A program made the translations under genes and the position numbers. Shown here one piece after another: positions 1 through 7,507 of a stretch of 8,311 bases of DNA; position 1 is the stretch's first letter; each line of letters starts with the position of its first letter. The notes under the pieces were generated by a model. It had not been told where the DNA came from. It ran no database searches and saw only the letters and a program-made list of their open reading frames with translations. Source of the stretch: Acidobacteriota bacterium (lineage in GTDB: Bacteria > Acidobacteriota > Terriglobia > Terriglobales > Acidobacteriaceae); NCBI GenBank assembly GCA_025353435.1, contig JANXQR010000745.1, forward strand, positions 1-8,311. Reading direction: 5' to 3'.

Positions 1-1410
1 ATCGATGTGGAATATATTGCCGCCCATACGACTGGCCACCAGGAATTCGCCGATCACGTCTCAACGTTTACTCCACAGATTGTTTCTCAGGTAACGGGTC
101 TCAGTCAGCAAACCATCGTCAACACTGCGAGACTTTACGGCAACGCCAAAGCCGCCTTCATTGGCTGGACCATGGGTGTGAATCACTCCACGCAGGGAGC
201 GGTGACGGTTGCTGCAATCAACAACCTGGCTCTGATTACCGGAAACATTGGCCGCGCAGGCGCTTCTCCGTTTTCCATTACCGGGCAATGCAATGCCATG
301 GGGACGCGCGAGAGCGGGTTTGCATCGAGCCTTCCGGGATATCGCAAATTTGAACTCGACGCAGACCGCGAAGAACTGGCAAGAATCTGGAATATCGATG
401 TCGACCGCATTCCGCAAAAGCGTGGTCTCGCCTATCCAGACATCATCGAGGGTGCAGTGGCCGGCAAGATCAAGGCCATGTGGATCATCGCTACAAACCC
501 AGCGGTTTCGTTTCCAAATTACGAACTGCTCAAGCAGGCGCTGACAAATGTTGAGTTTCTTGTGGTGCAGGATGGCTTCCATCCCACACCGACAAGCGAG
601 TTTGCTCACTTGGTGCTGCCCGCCGCTATCTGGGGTGAGAAAGAGGGCACCTACACAAACTCCGAACGGCGAATCAGCAAAGTGAATCCCGTCGTTCTTC
701 CTCCGGGAGAGGCGCGTCCAGATTTCGAAATATTCCTCGACATCGCGCAGCGCCTTGGTGTTCGTGAGGACTTGTACCCGGGATGGACAACGGCACACGA
801 TGCATTCGTTGAGTGGCAGCAAGTATCGAAAGGTCGCCTCTGCGACTACAGCCCTTTCACCTGGAAGCAGATCGAACAGGAAGGCGGCGTGCAATGGGGT
901 GGCGAGCGCCTTTATCAAGACGGTATTTTCCCCAGCCCCGATGGCAGGGCGCGGCTTTACAGCGTTCCGTGCGATCCGTTCATTGAGCAGCCAAACGACG
1001 AATTTCCCATCATTCTGAACACCGGACGGACCGTTGAGCATTGGCACACGCGCACCAAGACAGGCCAGGTTGATTTGCTCAACACAATGGTGCCGCATGC
1101 ATGGCTCGAGATGAACCCCGTTGATGCGGAGCGGTTGCGATTCACCGCCCATGACAAGGTCACCGTTGTTTCGCGTCGCGGCCGCGTTCCAAATCTTGAT
1201 CTGCGAATTACCGGAATCGTCGCGCCCGGCCAGGTATTCATGCCGTTTCATTTTTCCGAGTACAACTCCAACCTCGTAACGCTCGGTGCATTTGATCCAA
1301 TTTCACGCGAACCAAATTTCAAACAATGCGCCGTTCGCGTCGAGCGAACCTCATCGGCGGTATTCGATCGAGCCTCGCGCCAGAAAAGAGCAGTTGGCCG
1401 CACCGTTTGA
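1..1410 (+). CDS. nasA: Assimilatory nitrate reductase, catalytic subunit (C-terminal part, 5' end outside window)
   Basis: This would reduce nitrate to nitrite in the cytoplasm at a bis-molybdopterin guanine dinucleotide cofactor, the first step of nitrate assimilation. The frame is open from base 1, so the N-terminal 4Fe-4S domain lies outside the window. About 469 residues are visible. They contain motifs typical of NasA/NarB enzymes: GNIGRAGASPFSITGQCNAMG around residues 82-101 (cofactor-pocket region, quoted at its conserved core GQCNAMGTRESG), TNPAVSFPNYELL, WGEKEGTYTNSERRIS near 211-226, and a C-terminal molydopterin-dinucleotide binding domain starting near NTGRTVEHWHTRTKTGQ. The protein ends in a short basic tail and lacks the extra C-terminal Cys-rich BFD-like 2Fe-2S domain of enterobacterial NasA, so it resembles the shorter NarB/NasC layout. 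Naming differs among species (narB, nasC, nasA). A nitrate transporter follows after 76 bases, which supports an assimilatory role. Periplasmic NapA is less likely from these motifs, but the missing N-terminus prevents a final call. Confidence 0.9.
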   Translation: MDVEYIAAHTTGHQEFADHVSTFTPQIVSQVTGLSQQTIVNTARLYGNAKAAFIGWTMGVNHSTQGAVTVAAINNLALITGNIGRAGASPFSITGQCNAMGTRESGFASSLPGYRKFELDADREELARIWNIDVDRIPQKRGLAYPDIIEGAVAGKIKAMWIIATNPAVSFPNYELLKQALTNVEFLVVQDGFHPTPTSEFAHLVLPAAIWGEKEGTYTNSERRISKVNPVVLPPGEARPDFEIFLDIAQRLGVREDLYPGWTTAHDAFVEWQQVSKGRLCDYSPFTWKQIEQEGGVQWGGERLYQDGIFPSPDGRARLYSVPCDPFIEQPNDEFPIILNTGRTVEHWHTRTKTGQVDLLNTMVPHAWLEMNPVDAERLRFTAHDKVTVVSRRGRVPNLDLRITGIVAPGQVFMPFHFSEYNSNLVTLGAFDPISREPNFKQCAVRVERTSSAVFDRASRQKRAVGRTV

Positions 1411-1475
1411 TCCGAATAGATTCTCAGAACTCTCATCGCGTTTACTGCAACCGAACCACAATCTTTCACATACCC

Positions 1476-1480
1476 GGAGA
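1476..1480 (+). promoter_or_regulatory. Ribosome binding site of the nitrate transporter gene
   Basis: GGAGA lies six bases before the ATG at 1487. It decides the start. The same frame is open upstream to 1286, but that stretch overlaps the nitrate reductase gene and encodes residues unlike a transporter N-terminus, whereas ATG 1487 opens directly into a typical NarK beginning. Confidence 0.75.
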
Positions 1481-1486
1481 GATCAC

Positions 1487-2725
1487 ATGGCGAGCTTCAA
1501 AAATTTCATGAAGTCCGGACACCCACCTACGCTGTTGGCCGCGTTTCTTTACTTCGACTTCAGTTTCGCTGTCTGGGTACTGAACGGCGCAATGGGCCCT
1601 TTCATCTCCGAACAATTCCATCTGACGCCAGGGCAAATCGGACTGATGGTCTCCCTCCCCACTCTGGCTGGTGCGCTCATGCGATTCCCGCTTGGGGTGA
1701 TCTCGCAATTCATTGGTCGAAAGCGCGCCGCCATCGTTGAAATGTCGGCCATCGTGCTCGCTTTGCTCTATGGATTCTTCTTCGTGAAATCTTTTCACAA
1801 CGTTCTTGCCATGGGTGTCTTGCTGGGCATCGCCGGAGCCAGCTTTGGCGTGGCACTTTCGTTGGGCTCAGGGTGGTTTCCCAAACAGTACAAAGGCTTG
1901 GCGATGGGAATCGCTGGTGCCGGCAATAGTGGTACGGCACTCGCAGCCCTCCTTGCTCCACGCCTCGCGATGCACTTCGGATGGCAGGCAGTGTATGGCT
2001 TTGCTGCACTCATGATGCTGCTGCCATTGTCGGTCATGATCCTTTTCGCGAAAGAGCCACCTGACATCGAGCATCAGTCACTCTCGGAACACCTGAAGTG
2101 TCTGTGGGAACTGGACGGCTGGGTCTTCAACATGATTTACATCATTACGTTTGGGGGCTTCCTCGGTCTCGCAACATTTTTGCCGTCCTTCTACTTTAGC
2201 CAGTTCCATGTCACCAAGGTTCAGGCGGGTTCTCTCACAGTCTTGGCGACACTCACCGGAAGCCTGACGCGCGTTGTGGGCGGGTGGCTGTCTGACAAAA
2301 TCGGTGGATTGTGGACGCTCGATATAGTCTTCGTTGTGGCGCTTGTGGGAATTTTCGGCCTTATGCAGTCTCCTTCACTGCTAGCTACCACCTTGCTGTT
2401 TATGCTCTGCTTCGCCGCTCTCGGGGCTGGCAATGGAGCGACCTTCCAGCTCGTCCCCTTGCGCTGGCCTGCGGCGACGGCTGTTGCGGGAAGTATGATC
2501 GGCGAGATCGGCGCTCTCGGCGGCTCCATTCTTCCCAATCTCCTTGGTCAATCCAAACAGCGTACTGGCTCCTACTCAATGGGATTTCTCATCTATGGCG
2601 GCCTCGCCATCTTTGTGTTCCTCATGATGCAGAGCTTCGCTCGGGTCTGGACAAAGAAGTGGGTCAAGAGCGGCGGCCGGGCGATCGTTTCTGAGCCCTT
2701 TCAGGAAGGAATGGCTGCTGACTGA
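1487..2725 (+). CDS. narK: NarK/NasA-type nitrate/nitrite transporter (major facilitator superfamily)
   Basis: This is an inner-membrane transporter of 412 residues, slightly shorter than E. coli NarK, with about 12 hydrophobic segments. Both nitrate signature motifs of the family are visible: GIAGAGNSG at residues 141-149 and ALGAGNGATFQLVP at 311-324. Arg66 (in LMRFPLG) and Arg262 (in SLTRVVGG) sit where the two substrate-binding arginines of NarK are expected. The loop after the second helix carries the MFS-like motif GVISQFIGRKR (70-80). It lies 76 bases after the nitrate reductase stop on the same strand, so the two are probably co-transcribed, and its job is most likely nitrate import for assimilation. 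Nitrite export or nitrate/nitrite exchange cannot be excluded from sequence. The gene looks intact. Confidence 0.93.
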   Translation: MASFKNFMKSGHPPTLLAAFLYFDFSFAVWVLNGAMGPFISEQFHLTPGQIGLMVSLPTLAGALMRFPLGVISQFIGRKRAAIVEMSAIVLALLYGFFFVKSFHNVLAMGVLLGIAGASFGVALSLGSGWFPKQYKGLAMGIAGAGNSGTALAALLAPRLAMHFGWQAVYGFAALMMLLPLSVMILFAKEPPDIEHQSLSEHLKCLWELDGWVFNMIYIITFGGFLGLATFLPSFYFSQFHVTKVQAGSLTVLATLTGSLTRVVGGWLSDKIGGLWTLDIVFVVALVGIFGLMQSPSLLATTLLFMLCFAALGAGNGATFQLVPLRWPAATAVAGSMIGEIGALGGSILPNLLGQSKQRTGSYSMGFLIYGGLAIFVFLMMQSFARVWTKKWVKSGGRAIVSEPFQEGMAAD

Positions 2726-2890
2726 CGACCCAAACTGGCTGAGGGGGTATCGATCAGACGACACGGCGGCTGCGTTACACGCGAGTGGCTGTCCGGTCCT
2801 GCGTAGTCCAGAGAACCCGCGCACGCTAAGAAAACAACATGCACGAGAACGGTGCGGTACACGGTCGTTGGGCATATTTGGGGTATCCCT

Positions 2891-2928
2891 CAAAACAGAG
2901 AGGCGCCCGCCTGCATGCAAGCGGACGC
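2891..2928 (-). terminator. Hairpin terminator of the TonB-dependent receptor gene
   Basis: Bases 2903-2928 form an imperfect palindrome centred on TGCATGCA. Read on the - strand, all 13 positions of each arm can pair in RNA because the two mismatched positions become G-U wobbles. On the + strand the same positions are C-A mismatches. On the - strand the hairpin is followed by a pyrimidine-rich run ending in TTTTG (2891-2902). It starts 38 bases past the receptor stop codon. Together these suggest intrinsic termination of the receptor transcript, possibly also slowing + strand read-through from narK. The U-tract is not perfect, so efficiency is uncertain. The rest of the 2726-2966 spacer holds nothing I can identify. 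Confidence 0.6.
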
Positions 2929-2966
2929 ATCATGAATTGCCCAGTCGACTCTGTTTCTGCCGCGGC

Positions 2967-5900
2967 TTAGAAATCCACCCTCAATCCGAACTGCATGCGG
3001 CGGAAGGTCCCGCTTCCCAACCGGTACGCATAGAACCCGAATCCAGGATAGGTGAGCGCATTCTGGAATGTCGCATTGTTTGTTGAGGCATCATCGAACC
3101 GCGTCGAGTTCGTCACGTTGTACACCTCCCAGGCCAGCCGGAGCCGGGCGCGCTCCGTCAGATCCCAGCTCTTGTCCAGCGAAGAGTCGATGTTGAAGAC
3201 GCCGTCGCCGCGGAACTTGTTGCGCTCTCCCGCCTCGCCCGGATACGGCAGCCGGATCGGCGTGCCGTTGGTCACGCCATTCTGGACTCCCTGGTCGTCC
3301 CCAAACACCTGCGGCAGACCATTCTCAATGTGCTTGTGCACCTTGAGCGGACCCGTCACCACGGCAAACGCCTGGTCCTCCCAGTCCGTCGACCAGCCCG
3401 GCTCCAGTACAGAGAAGGGAAGCCCGCTTGTCCAGCGTCCCAGACCCGCCCACTGCCACCCGCCCCAGATCGCATCCCCCAGCCTTCCAGAGCTGCCCAG
3501 CAGCGCCTTCGCCCGGCCTAGTGGAAGCGCATAGATCCAGTCGCCGTTGATCGAGTGCTTCGTGTCGAAATCCGAGAGTCCCCGGCTCAGGCTCGGATTC
3601 CAGGAGTTCTGAATTGAGCTGTACGACGTGCCCGAGCGCTCCGCCTCCGAGCCCATGTCGATCGACTTCGAATACGTATAGTTCAAATCCGCCGTCAGCC
3701 CGTGCTTCGTTGGGTGACGAAGCGTGAACTGCGCCGCGTTGTAGTAGCTCATGCCGATCGACGACAGCGAGATCAGCGATGAAAACTGCGGATTCCAGAA
3801 CTGCGTTCCATTCGGGCAACCGTAGTCGCAGTTCCAGTCAATGTCGAACAGCGCTCCCGTCTCCCCGTAGGAGTAGCGCTGCACCCACTCATCGGAGTAG
3901 ATCGCCTGCGTCGCCGTCTCGCCGTTGTAGTCCACGTTCTTCATCTGCGGAAACACGTCTTCGAAGTACGGAATCGCCTGCACCTGCTTGGTTGGGTCGC
4001 CCCCGTTTGCGTCCATGACCTTCGACAACTGCGCCGCCGCCGTAAAGTAATCTCCCCCGCCCTTCTTGTCCACCAGGTTCACCGGTTCCGCCAGGTCAAG
4101 CTGCTGCAGCAGGTGGCGCCCCAAACGCCCCACATACGCAGCGTCCAGCAGGAATCCGCCCGGAAGCTCACGCTGCACCGAGAAGTCAAATGCCTCCACG
4201 TACGGCGTCTTCAAATGGTTATCGATCCCCCAGTTGATGCCAAACGTACCATCTGGAACGGTGTACGGGTAGGTTTGCTTTGTCGGCGCCGGCGGCACCG
4301 GAAGGTTGGGCAGGTTGTTCGGACCCGTGAAGCGCGGGGCCGTCTTGAAGTCTGTGTAGTTCGCAGGGCTCTGGTACTGCGACGAAAGTCCGAACGATCC
4401 CAGCGAGGCAAAACGGTTCGCCAGCGCCTCGCCGAAGTGGTCGTAGTACATCCCGAATCCTGACCGGATCGACGTCTTGGGCGAGGGCGAGTACACAATC
4501 GAGAGCCGCGGCGCAATGTTCAGCTTGTCCTTCCGCCAGAAACCCGGTTGGTGATTCATCTTGCCCACCGGCATAAACTGCAGGTCCTCCTCGAACACAT
4601 CGCCGCGCGCCGCCGCCTCGCCGCGCTTCAGGTACCACTCATGCGTGTCCACGGTGGGCGCAATCTGCTGGCCGTTGGTCTCGTAGGGCGTCTGCAGAAT
4701 CGAGTGGCGCAGCCCGAACGTGATGTTCAGGTTGGGCCGAATCCGCCATGAATCCTGCAGGAAATACTCAAACTCGTTCGACCGGAAGTGTCGGTTTATG
4801 AACGCTCCATCCTGCAGCAGCGTCGCCTCCGTCGGGCCCGTCACCTTGTAGTTGGCGCTGGCCGTGCGTTCCGCCACTGCGCCGATAATCGTCGCGTATG
4901 CCTGCAGAAACCCCGTCTCGAATCCCGGCGACACCGCCGGCAATCCCAGCACCGTCGGATCGGGCACATTCTGCGCCAGGCTCAGAAACGAGGGATTGGT
5001 GTTGGCCCCGTTGTAGGAGCCATTGTCGTTCCCGTTGTTGTTCGTAATCTGCCGCCAGTTCCCGCCCACCGATACCGAATGCGACCCGTGCGACCAGCTA
5101 ACCGTGTCCGTGATCGTGTTCACCGGAATGTTCACGATAAAGTTGCGCGTCTGCGCCGTCGGCTGCGACAGGAATCGAACGATCACGTAGTCGCCCTTGC
5201 CAACGCCCGCGCTCGCATACCCCTGCCGGATGTATGCGTAACGCAGGTCGTTCACCAGGTTCGAGGTCGGCATGAATGTGTGCCCGAACGCCAGACCCTT
5301 CGTGTTGTCCTCCAGGAACTGCTGCGGAGGCTGGCCCGGAAACTGCTGGGTATCCGCCGACACGTCCTTCTGCAGGTTCCCGCGGACAAATAAATGGTTC
5401 TTGCTATTAGGCGTCCAGTCGATCTTTCCGATGTTCGTGTTCAGCCGCAGCGGCGATGGCGAACTGAAATTCAGCGTGCCGTTGTTGATCCCGTCGCCTC
5501 CCGCCAGCACCGTCGCCGCCGGCTCTGCTGACAGATAGTCCAGCATCGCCTTGTCCACGCCCGGCGCGCTGCACTGCGTGCACCCCGTGTCCAGTTGCGC
5601 AATCTGCTGTGAGGTCAACAGCACCGTCGATCCATCCACCGCTTGGTATCCCACCTGCCCCGCAAGGAACGTGGCCGAAGGCGTGATCTGCGAAACTGCC
5701 TTGTTGGTCGCCAGCCGCTGCCCTTCATAGTTGTAAAAAAAGAACAGCTTGTCCTTCAGAATCGGGCCGCCGATGCTGCCTCCAAACGTGTTCACAATGT
5801 ACTTGGTCGGCCGGTTCTCCAACCCCGACGAGACCTGCTGATTCTTCAGGAACCAGTCGTTGGCCACCGTGTTCGACGGCCGGTGATACTCGTACAGCGC

Positions 5901-6674
5901 CCCATGCAGCGCATTCGTGCCGCTCTTCGTCAGCAGCGTTACCTGCGCGCCGCTCGAGCGCCCCATGTCCGCATTGCTGTTCGACGTCGTTACCCGGAAC
6001 TCCTCCGTCGAGTCCAGCGTCGCCCGCAGCACCCCGTTGAAGGCGTAGCCGTTCACCTGGTCATTGTTGTCCACGCCGTCCAGGGTGAAGTTGCCCTGGT
6101 CCGAGCGCGCGCCCGAAACCGCACCCTGCCGGCTGTCCAGCAGGTTCGGCGTCGTCTTGTCCGTCAGGTTTACGTGCTCTCCCAGAAACAGCACCCCCGG
6201 CTGCAGACTCAGCATCGCCACCGGATCGCGTCCGTCCATGGGCATCGCTTCAATCTTCTGGCTGTCCGCCGAGCCCCCCATCGTCGCATCCGTGGTATTT
6301 AGCGTCTGTGCTGTCCCTGACACGTCCACCGTCACGTTGTTCGACTGCAGGGTCATGTCAAAGTCGATGGTCGCAGGCTGATTCACCAGCAGTTCCGCTG
6401 TCTTGCTCTGTTGCCCGAATCCCTGCGCGCTCACCGAAATGGTGTAGGTCGCCGGGGGAATCTGCGCAAAGATGTACAACCCGCCGCTGTTTGATACCGC
6501 GCTCGTCGTGCTTCCCGTAGCCCGGTCGCTCAGGGTCACCTTGGCCCCCGGCACCACCGCACCTGTCGGGTCCTTCACCGCCCCGCGCAGCGACGTCGTC
6601 GCGGTCTGGCCCCACGTTGCAACCGTCGACACCGTCAAAACAAGAACTATCCAGGCATTGCGGAATCGTTTCAT
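2967..6674 (-). CDS. Oar-like TonB-dependent outer-membrane receptor with carboxypeptidase-regulatory-like domain
   Basis: This is a 1235-residue outer-membrane beta-barrel protein. Residues 1-22 are a signal peptide: basic MKRFR start, hydrophobic core AWIVLVLTV, likely cleavage near TWGQTA. Residues about 26-110 match a carboxypeptidase-regulatory-like (Ig-fold) domain beginning with RGAVKDPTGAVVPGAKV. A plug-like domain follows, with FTLDGVDNND (196-205), GAQVTLLTKSGTN (242-254) and FGGSIGGPILKDKLFFF (297-313), all hallmarks of the large acidobacterial/Oar-type receptors. The remainder is rich in alternating aromatic residues and ends in Phe (RMQFGLRVDF), as expected for a barrel recognised by the assembly machinery. 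I saw no clear TonB box. Two cysteine pairs are present (365/368 and 949/953) that could form disulfides. The substrate is unknown; family members are often linked to uptake of complex organic compounds, but nothing adjacent indicates one. The gene is monocistronic within the window and convergent with narK. Confidence 0.92.
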   Translation of the reverse strand: MKRFRNAWIVLVLTVSTVATWGQTATTSLRGAVKDPTGAVVPGAKVTLSDRATGSTTSAVSNSGGLYIFAQIPPATYTISVSAQGFGQQSKTAELLVNQPATIDFDMTLQSNNVTVDVSGTAQTLNTTDATMGGSADSQKIEAMPMDGRDPVAMLSLQPGVLFLGEHVNLTDKTTPNLLDSRQGAVSGARSDQGNFTLDGVDNNDQVNGYAFNGVLRATLDSTEEFRVTTSNSNADMGRSSGAQVTLLTKSGTNALHGALYEYHRPSNTVANDWFLKNQQVSSGLENRPTKYIVNTFGGSIGGPILKDKLFFFYNYEGQRLATNKAVSQITPSATFLAGQVGYQAVDGSTVLLTSQQIAQLDTGCTQCSAPGVDKAMLDYLSAEPAATVLAGGDGINNGTLNFSSPSPLRLNTNIGKIDWTPNSKNHLFVRGNLQKDVSADTQQFPGQPPQQFLEDNTKGLAFGHTFMPTSNLVNDLRYAYIRQGYASAGVGKGDYVIVRFLSQPTAQTRNFIVNIPVNTITDTVSWSHGSHSVSVGGNWRQITNNNGNDNGSYNGANTNPSFLSLAQNVPDPTVLGLPAVSPGFETGFLQAYATIIGAVAERTASANYKVTGPTEATLLQDGAFINRHFRSNEFEYFLQDSWRIRPNLNITFGLRHSILQTPYETNGQQIAPTVDTHEWYLKRGEAAARGDVFEEDLQFMPVGKMNHQPGFWRKDKLNIAPRLSIVYSPSPKTSIRSGFGMYYDHFGEALANRFASLGSFGLSSQYQSPANYTDFKTAPRFTGPNNLPNLPVPPAPTKQTYPYTVPDGTFGINWGIDNHLKTPYVEAFDFSVQRELPGGFLLDAAYVGRLGRHLLQQLDLAEPVNLVDKKGGGDYFTAAAQLSKVMDANGGDPTKQVQAIPYFEDVFPQMKNVDYNGETATQAIYSDEWVQRYSYGETGALFDIDWNCDYGCPNGTQFWNPQFSSLISLSSIGMSYYNAAQFTLRHPTKHGLTADLNYTYSKSIDMGSEAERSGTSYSSIQNSWNPSLSRGLSDFDTKHSINGDWIYALPLGRAKALLGSSGRLGDAIWGGWQWAGLGRWTSGLPFSVLEPGWSTDWEDQAFAVVTGPLKVHKHIENGLPQVFGDDQGVQNGVTNGTPIRLPYPGEAGERNKFRGDGVFNIDSSLDKSWDLTERARLRLAWEVYNVTNSTRFDDASTNNATFQNALTYPGFGFYAYRLGSGTFRRMQFGLRVDF

Positions 6675-6680
6675 AGCGCT

Positions 6681-6686
6681 TCCTCC
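6681..6686 (-). promoter_or_regulatory. Strong ribosome binding site of the TonB-dependent receptor
   Basis: On the - strand GGAGGA lies six bases before the ATG at 6674-6672, a near-consensus Shine-Dalgarno sequence with good spacing. It fixes the start, which opens directly into a signal peptide. Confidence 0.8.
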
Positions 6687-6707
6687 AAGAGTCTTGGTTG
6701 TCTCGAT

Positions 6708-6767
6708 CCACTTCTGAGAGCGTTCACGGCGCGACGTCTGATGGGGTTTCGCCGTCGATAGAAGTGG
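6708..6767. repeat. Inverted repeat upstream of the receptor gene
   Basis: CCACTTCT (6708-6715) is repeated in inverse as AGAAGTGG (6760-6767), 44 bases apart, both arms next to a TCGAT sequence. It lies 34 to 93 bases before the receptor start codon, where an operator or a 5' leader hairpin could be. An eight-base match can occur by chance, and no -10/-35 pair could be placed with confidence. Confidence 0.25.
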
Positions 6768-7099
6768 TCAGATTGTGATGAACATGGGCCAGCGGCTCCG
6801 GTGCGAAGCCGCGCGAACATACCGGGGAAATGCGATCAGCCAGCCCGGTCAGTGCACGATGCCTGCCAGATAGCGACGTCGCGAACCGATCTGTGACGAA
6901 TGGAGCGGAGTTGGGACCAGTTACCTTGTCGAGTCGATAACCGACCCGCTGCGAGGTGTGGCGCTCATCCACCTTTATCGACGCGCAGGATCGGAACGTA
7001 TGATTTGTAGGATTGTTGCCGGCTCTTCGCTTCGTAAATCAAGAGACCGAAAAGATTCAAACGGCCCGCCAGAGCCGCTATGGAGATTTGACAGACGTT
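6768..7099. other. Gene-poor spacer
   Basis: I see no supported gene here. A reading frame of 82 codons on the - strand (6972-6724) has no recognisable family features and no ribosome binding site. The stretch contains GTCGATAA (6933-6940) facing TTATCGAC (6975-6982), and a related GTCGATAG occurs just outside it at 6754-6761. These short repeats may be regulatory for the receptor gene or mere chance. Confidence 0.4.
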
Positions 7100-7288
7100 T
7101 CAGGCGTCCCGGACGAACCGCAGAATGTGCCCCATCGTGTAATCGTCATCCGCGTAGTTCATCAAGCTTGTAAATGAATGGCCGACGTTGTGGGCGACGC
7201 CCTTGAGAACCTTGTAGCCCGGCATGTGATCGCCTAATGAATTCAGGATGTATGTGTTGCCGTAGTCGTAACAGCCGAGCCGGGACAA
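7100..7288 (-). CDS. Small protein of unknown function, possibly a gene fragment
   Basis: This is a 62-residue frame starting at TTG (7288-7286) with no visible Shine-Dalgarno sequence. An inner ATG at 7225-7223 (MPGYKVLKG) would give about 41 residues and has a weak AGGCG upstream. The protein reads like real coding sequence: third codon positions are mostly G or C, and it has a structured mix of residues (NSLGDHMPGYKVLKG, LMNYADDDYTMGHILRF). I do not recognise the family. The weak start and the neighbouring broken genes suggest it may be what is left of a longer protein. The - strand frame continues past its TGA into unremarkable sequence. Confidence 0.4.
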   Translation of the reverse strand: MSRLGCYDYGNTYILNSLGDHMPGYKVLKGVAHNVGHSFTSLMNYADDDYTMGHILRFVRDA

Positions 7289-7292
7289 TCAC

Positions 7293-7330
7293 GCCAAACG
7301 GGAAGTTTGGCCGGTTTGGCCGGTTTCCCG
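7293..7330. repeat. Compact hairpin and tandem-repeat element
   Basis: GCCAAAC (7293-7299) and GTTTGGC (7305-7311) form a perfect 7-bp hairpin around the loop GGGAA. GTTTGGCCG is then repeated in tandem (7305-7313 and 7314-7322), followed by a partial GTTT. An alternative pairing, CGGGAA (7299-7304) with TTCCCG (7325-7330), would enclose the repeats and exclude the first hairpin. It sits between two - strand coding-like fragments and could act as a transcription end for the upstream one, although no T-run follows. Confidence 0.5.
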
Positions 7331-7339
7331 CGATCCAGT

Positions 7340-7507
7340 TCACTCGAAACTTCCGCAACGGCCAGCAAACTTAAATCGCAAGTCACGCGCCGCTCTGTAA
7401 AGGTGCTGCAGAAGCTCGCGCTTGCTGTTCGCGGTGGCCCGTAGTTCCTCGCCCTTCCCGGCCAGGAGATGGAAGTATCCTTCGGAAGCGTCCCGAAAGC
7501 CCGTAAC
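7340..7507 (-). pseudogene. Truncated - strand gene remnant of unknown function
   Basis: On the - strand a frame runs from about 7507 to the TGA at 7342-7340, giving 55 residues (core EGYFHLLAGKGEELRATANS, then KRELLQHLYRAARDLRFKF). Codons show strong G/C at third positions, and the peptide is helical and charged, like real protein. No ATG or GTG exists in this frame after the upstream stop (TAA, 7561-7559); the only TTG is deep inside. The 5' end overlaps the integrase relic on the other strand, so the gene was probably cut there by a rearrangement. It is in the same frame as the 62-residue ORF downstream, separated by two stop codons. I do not recognise the family. Confidence 0.4.

Noticed and set aside
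61..1251. A 396-codon open frame on the - strand opposite the nitrate reductase
   Set aside because: It lies entirely antisense to a gene with clear family motifs, its peptide has no recognisable domain, and long antisense frames are common in GC-rich genes.
4788..6302. Long + strand frames (201 and 219 codons) inside the receptor gene
   Set aside because: Both are antisense to the receptor gene, and their peptides are extremely rich in Arg, Val and His, a typical artefact of reading GC-rich coding sequence on the wrong strand.
6724..6972. An 82-codon - strand frame upstream of the receptor gene
   Set aside because: It has no ribosome binding site, no recognisable family and unremarkable composition, and it occupies the likely promoter region of the receptor.
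7088..7093. TTGACA as a possible -35 promoter box on the + strand
   Set aside because: No -10-like sequence occurs at suitable spacing, and no intact + strand gene begins downstream before the tRNA.
7293..7330. A CRISPR-like array made of the GTTTGGCCG repeats
   Set aside because: The repeat unit is nine bases with no spacers and only two full copies.
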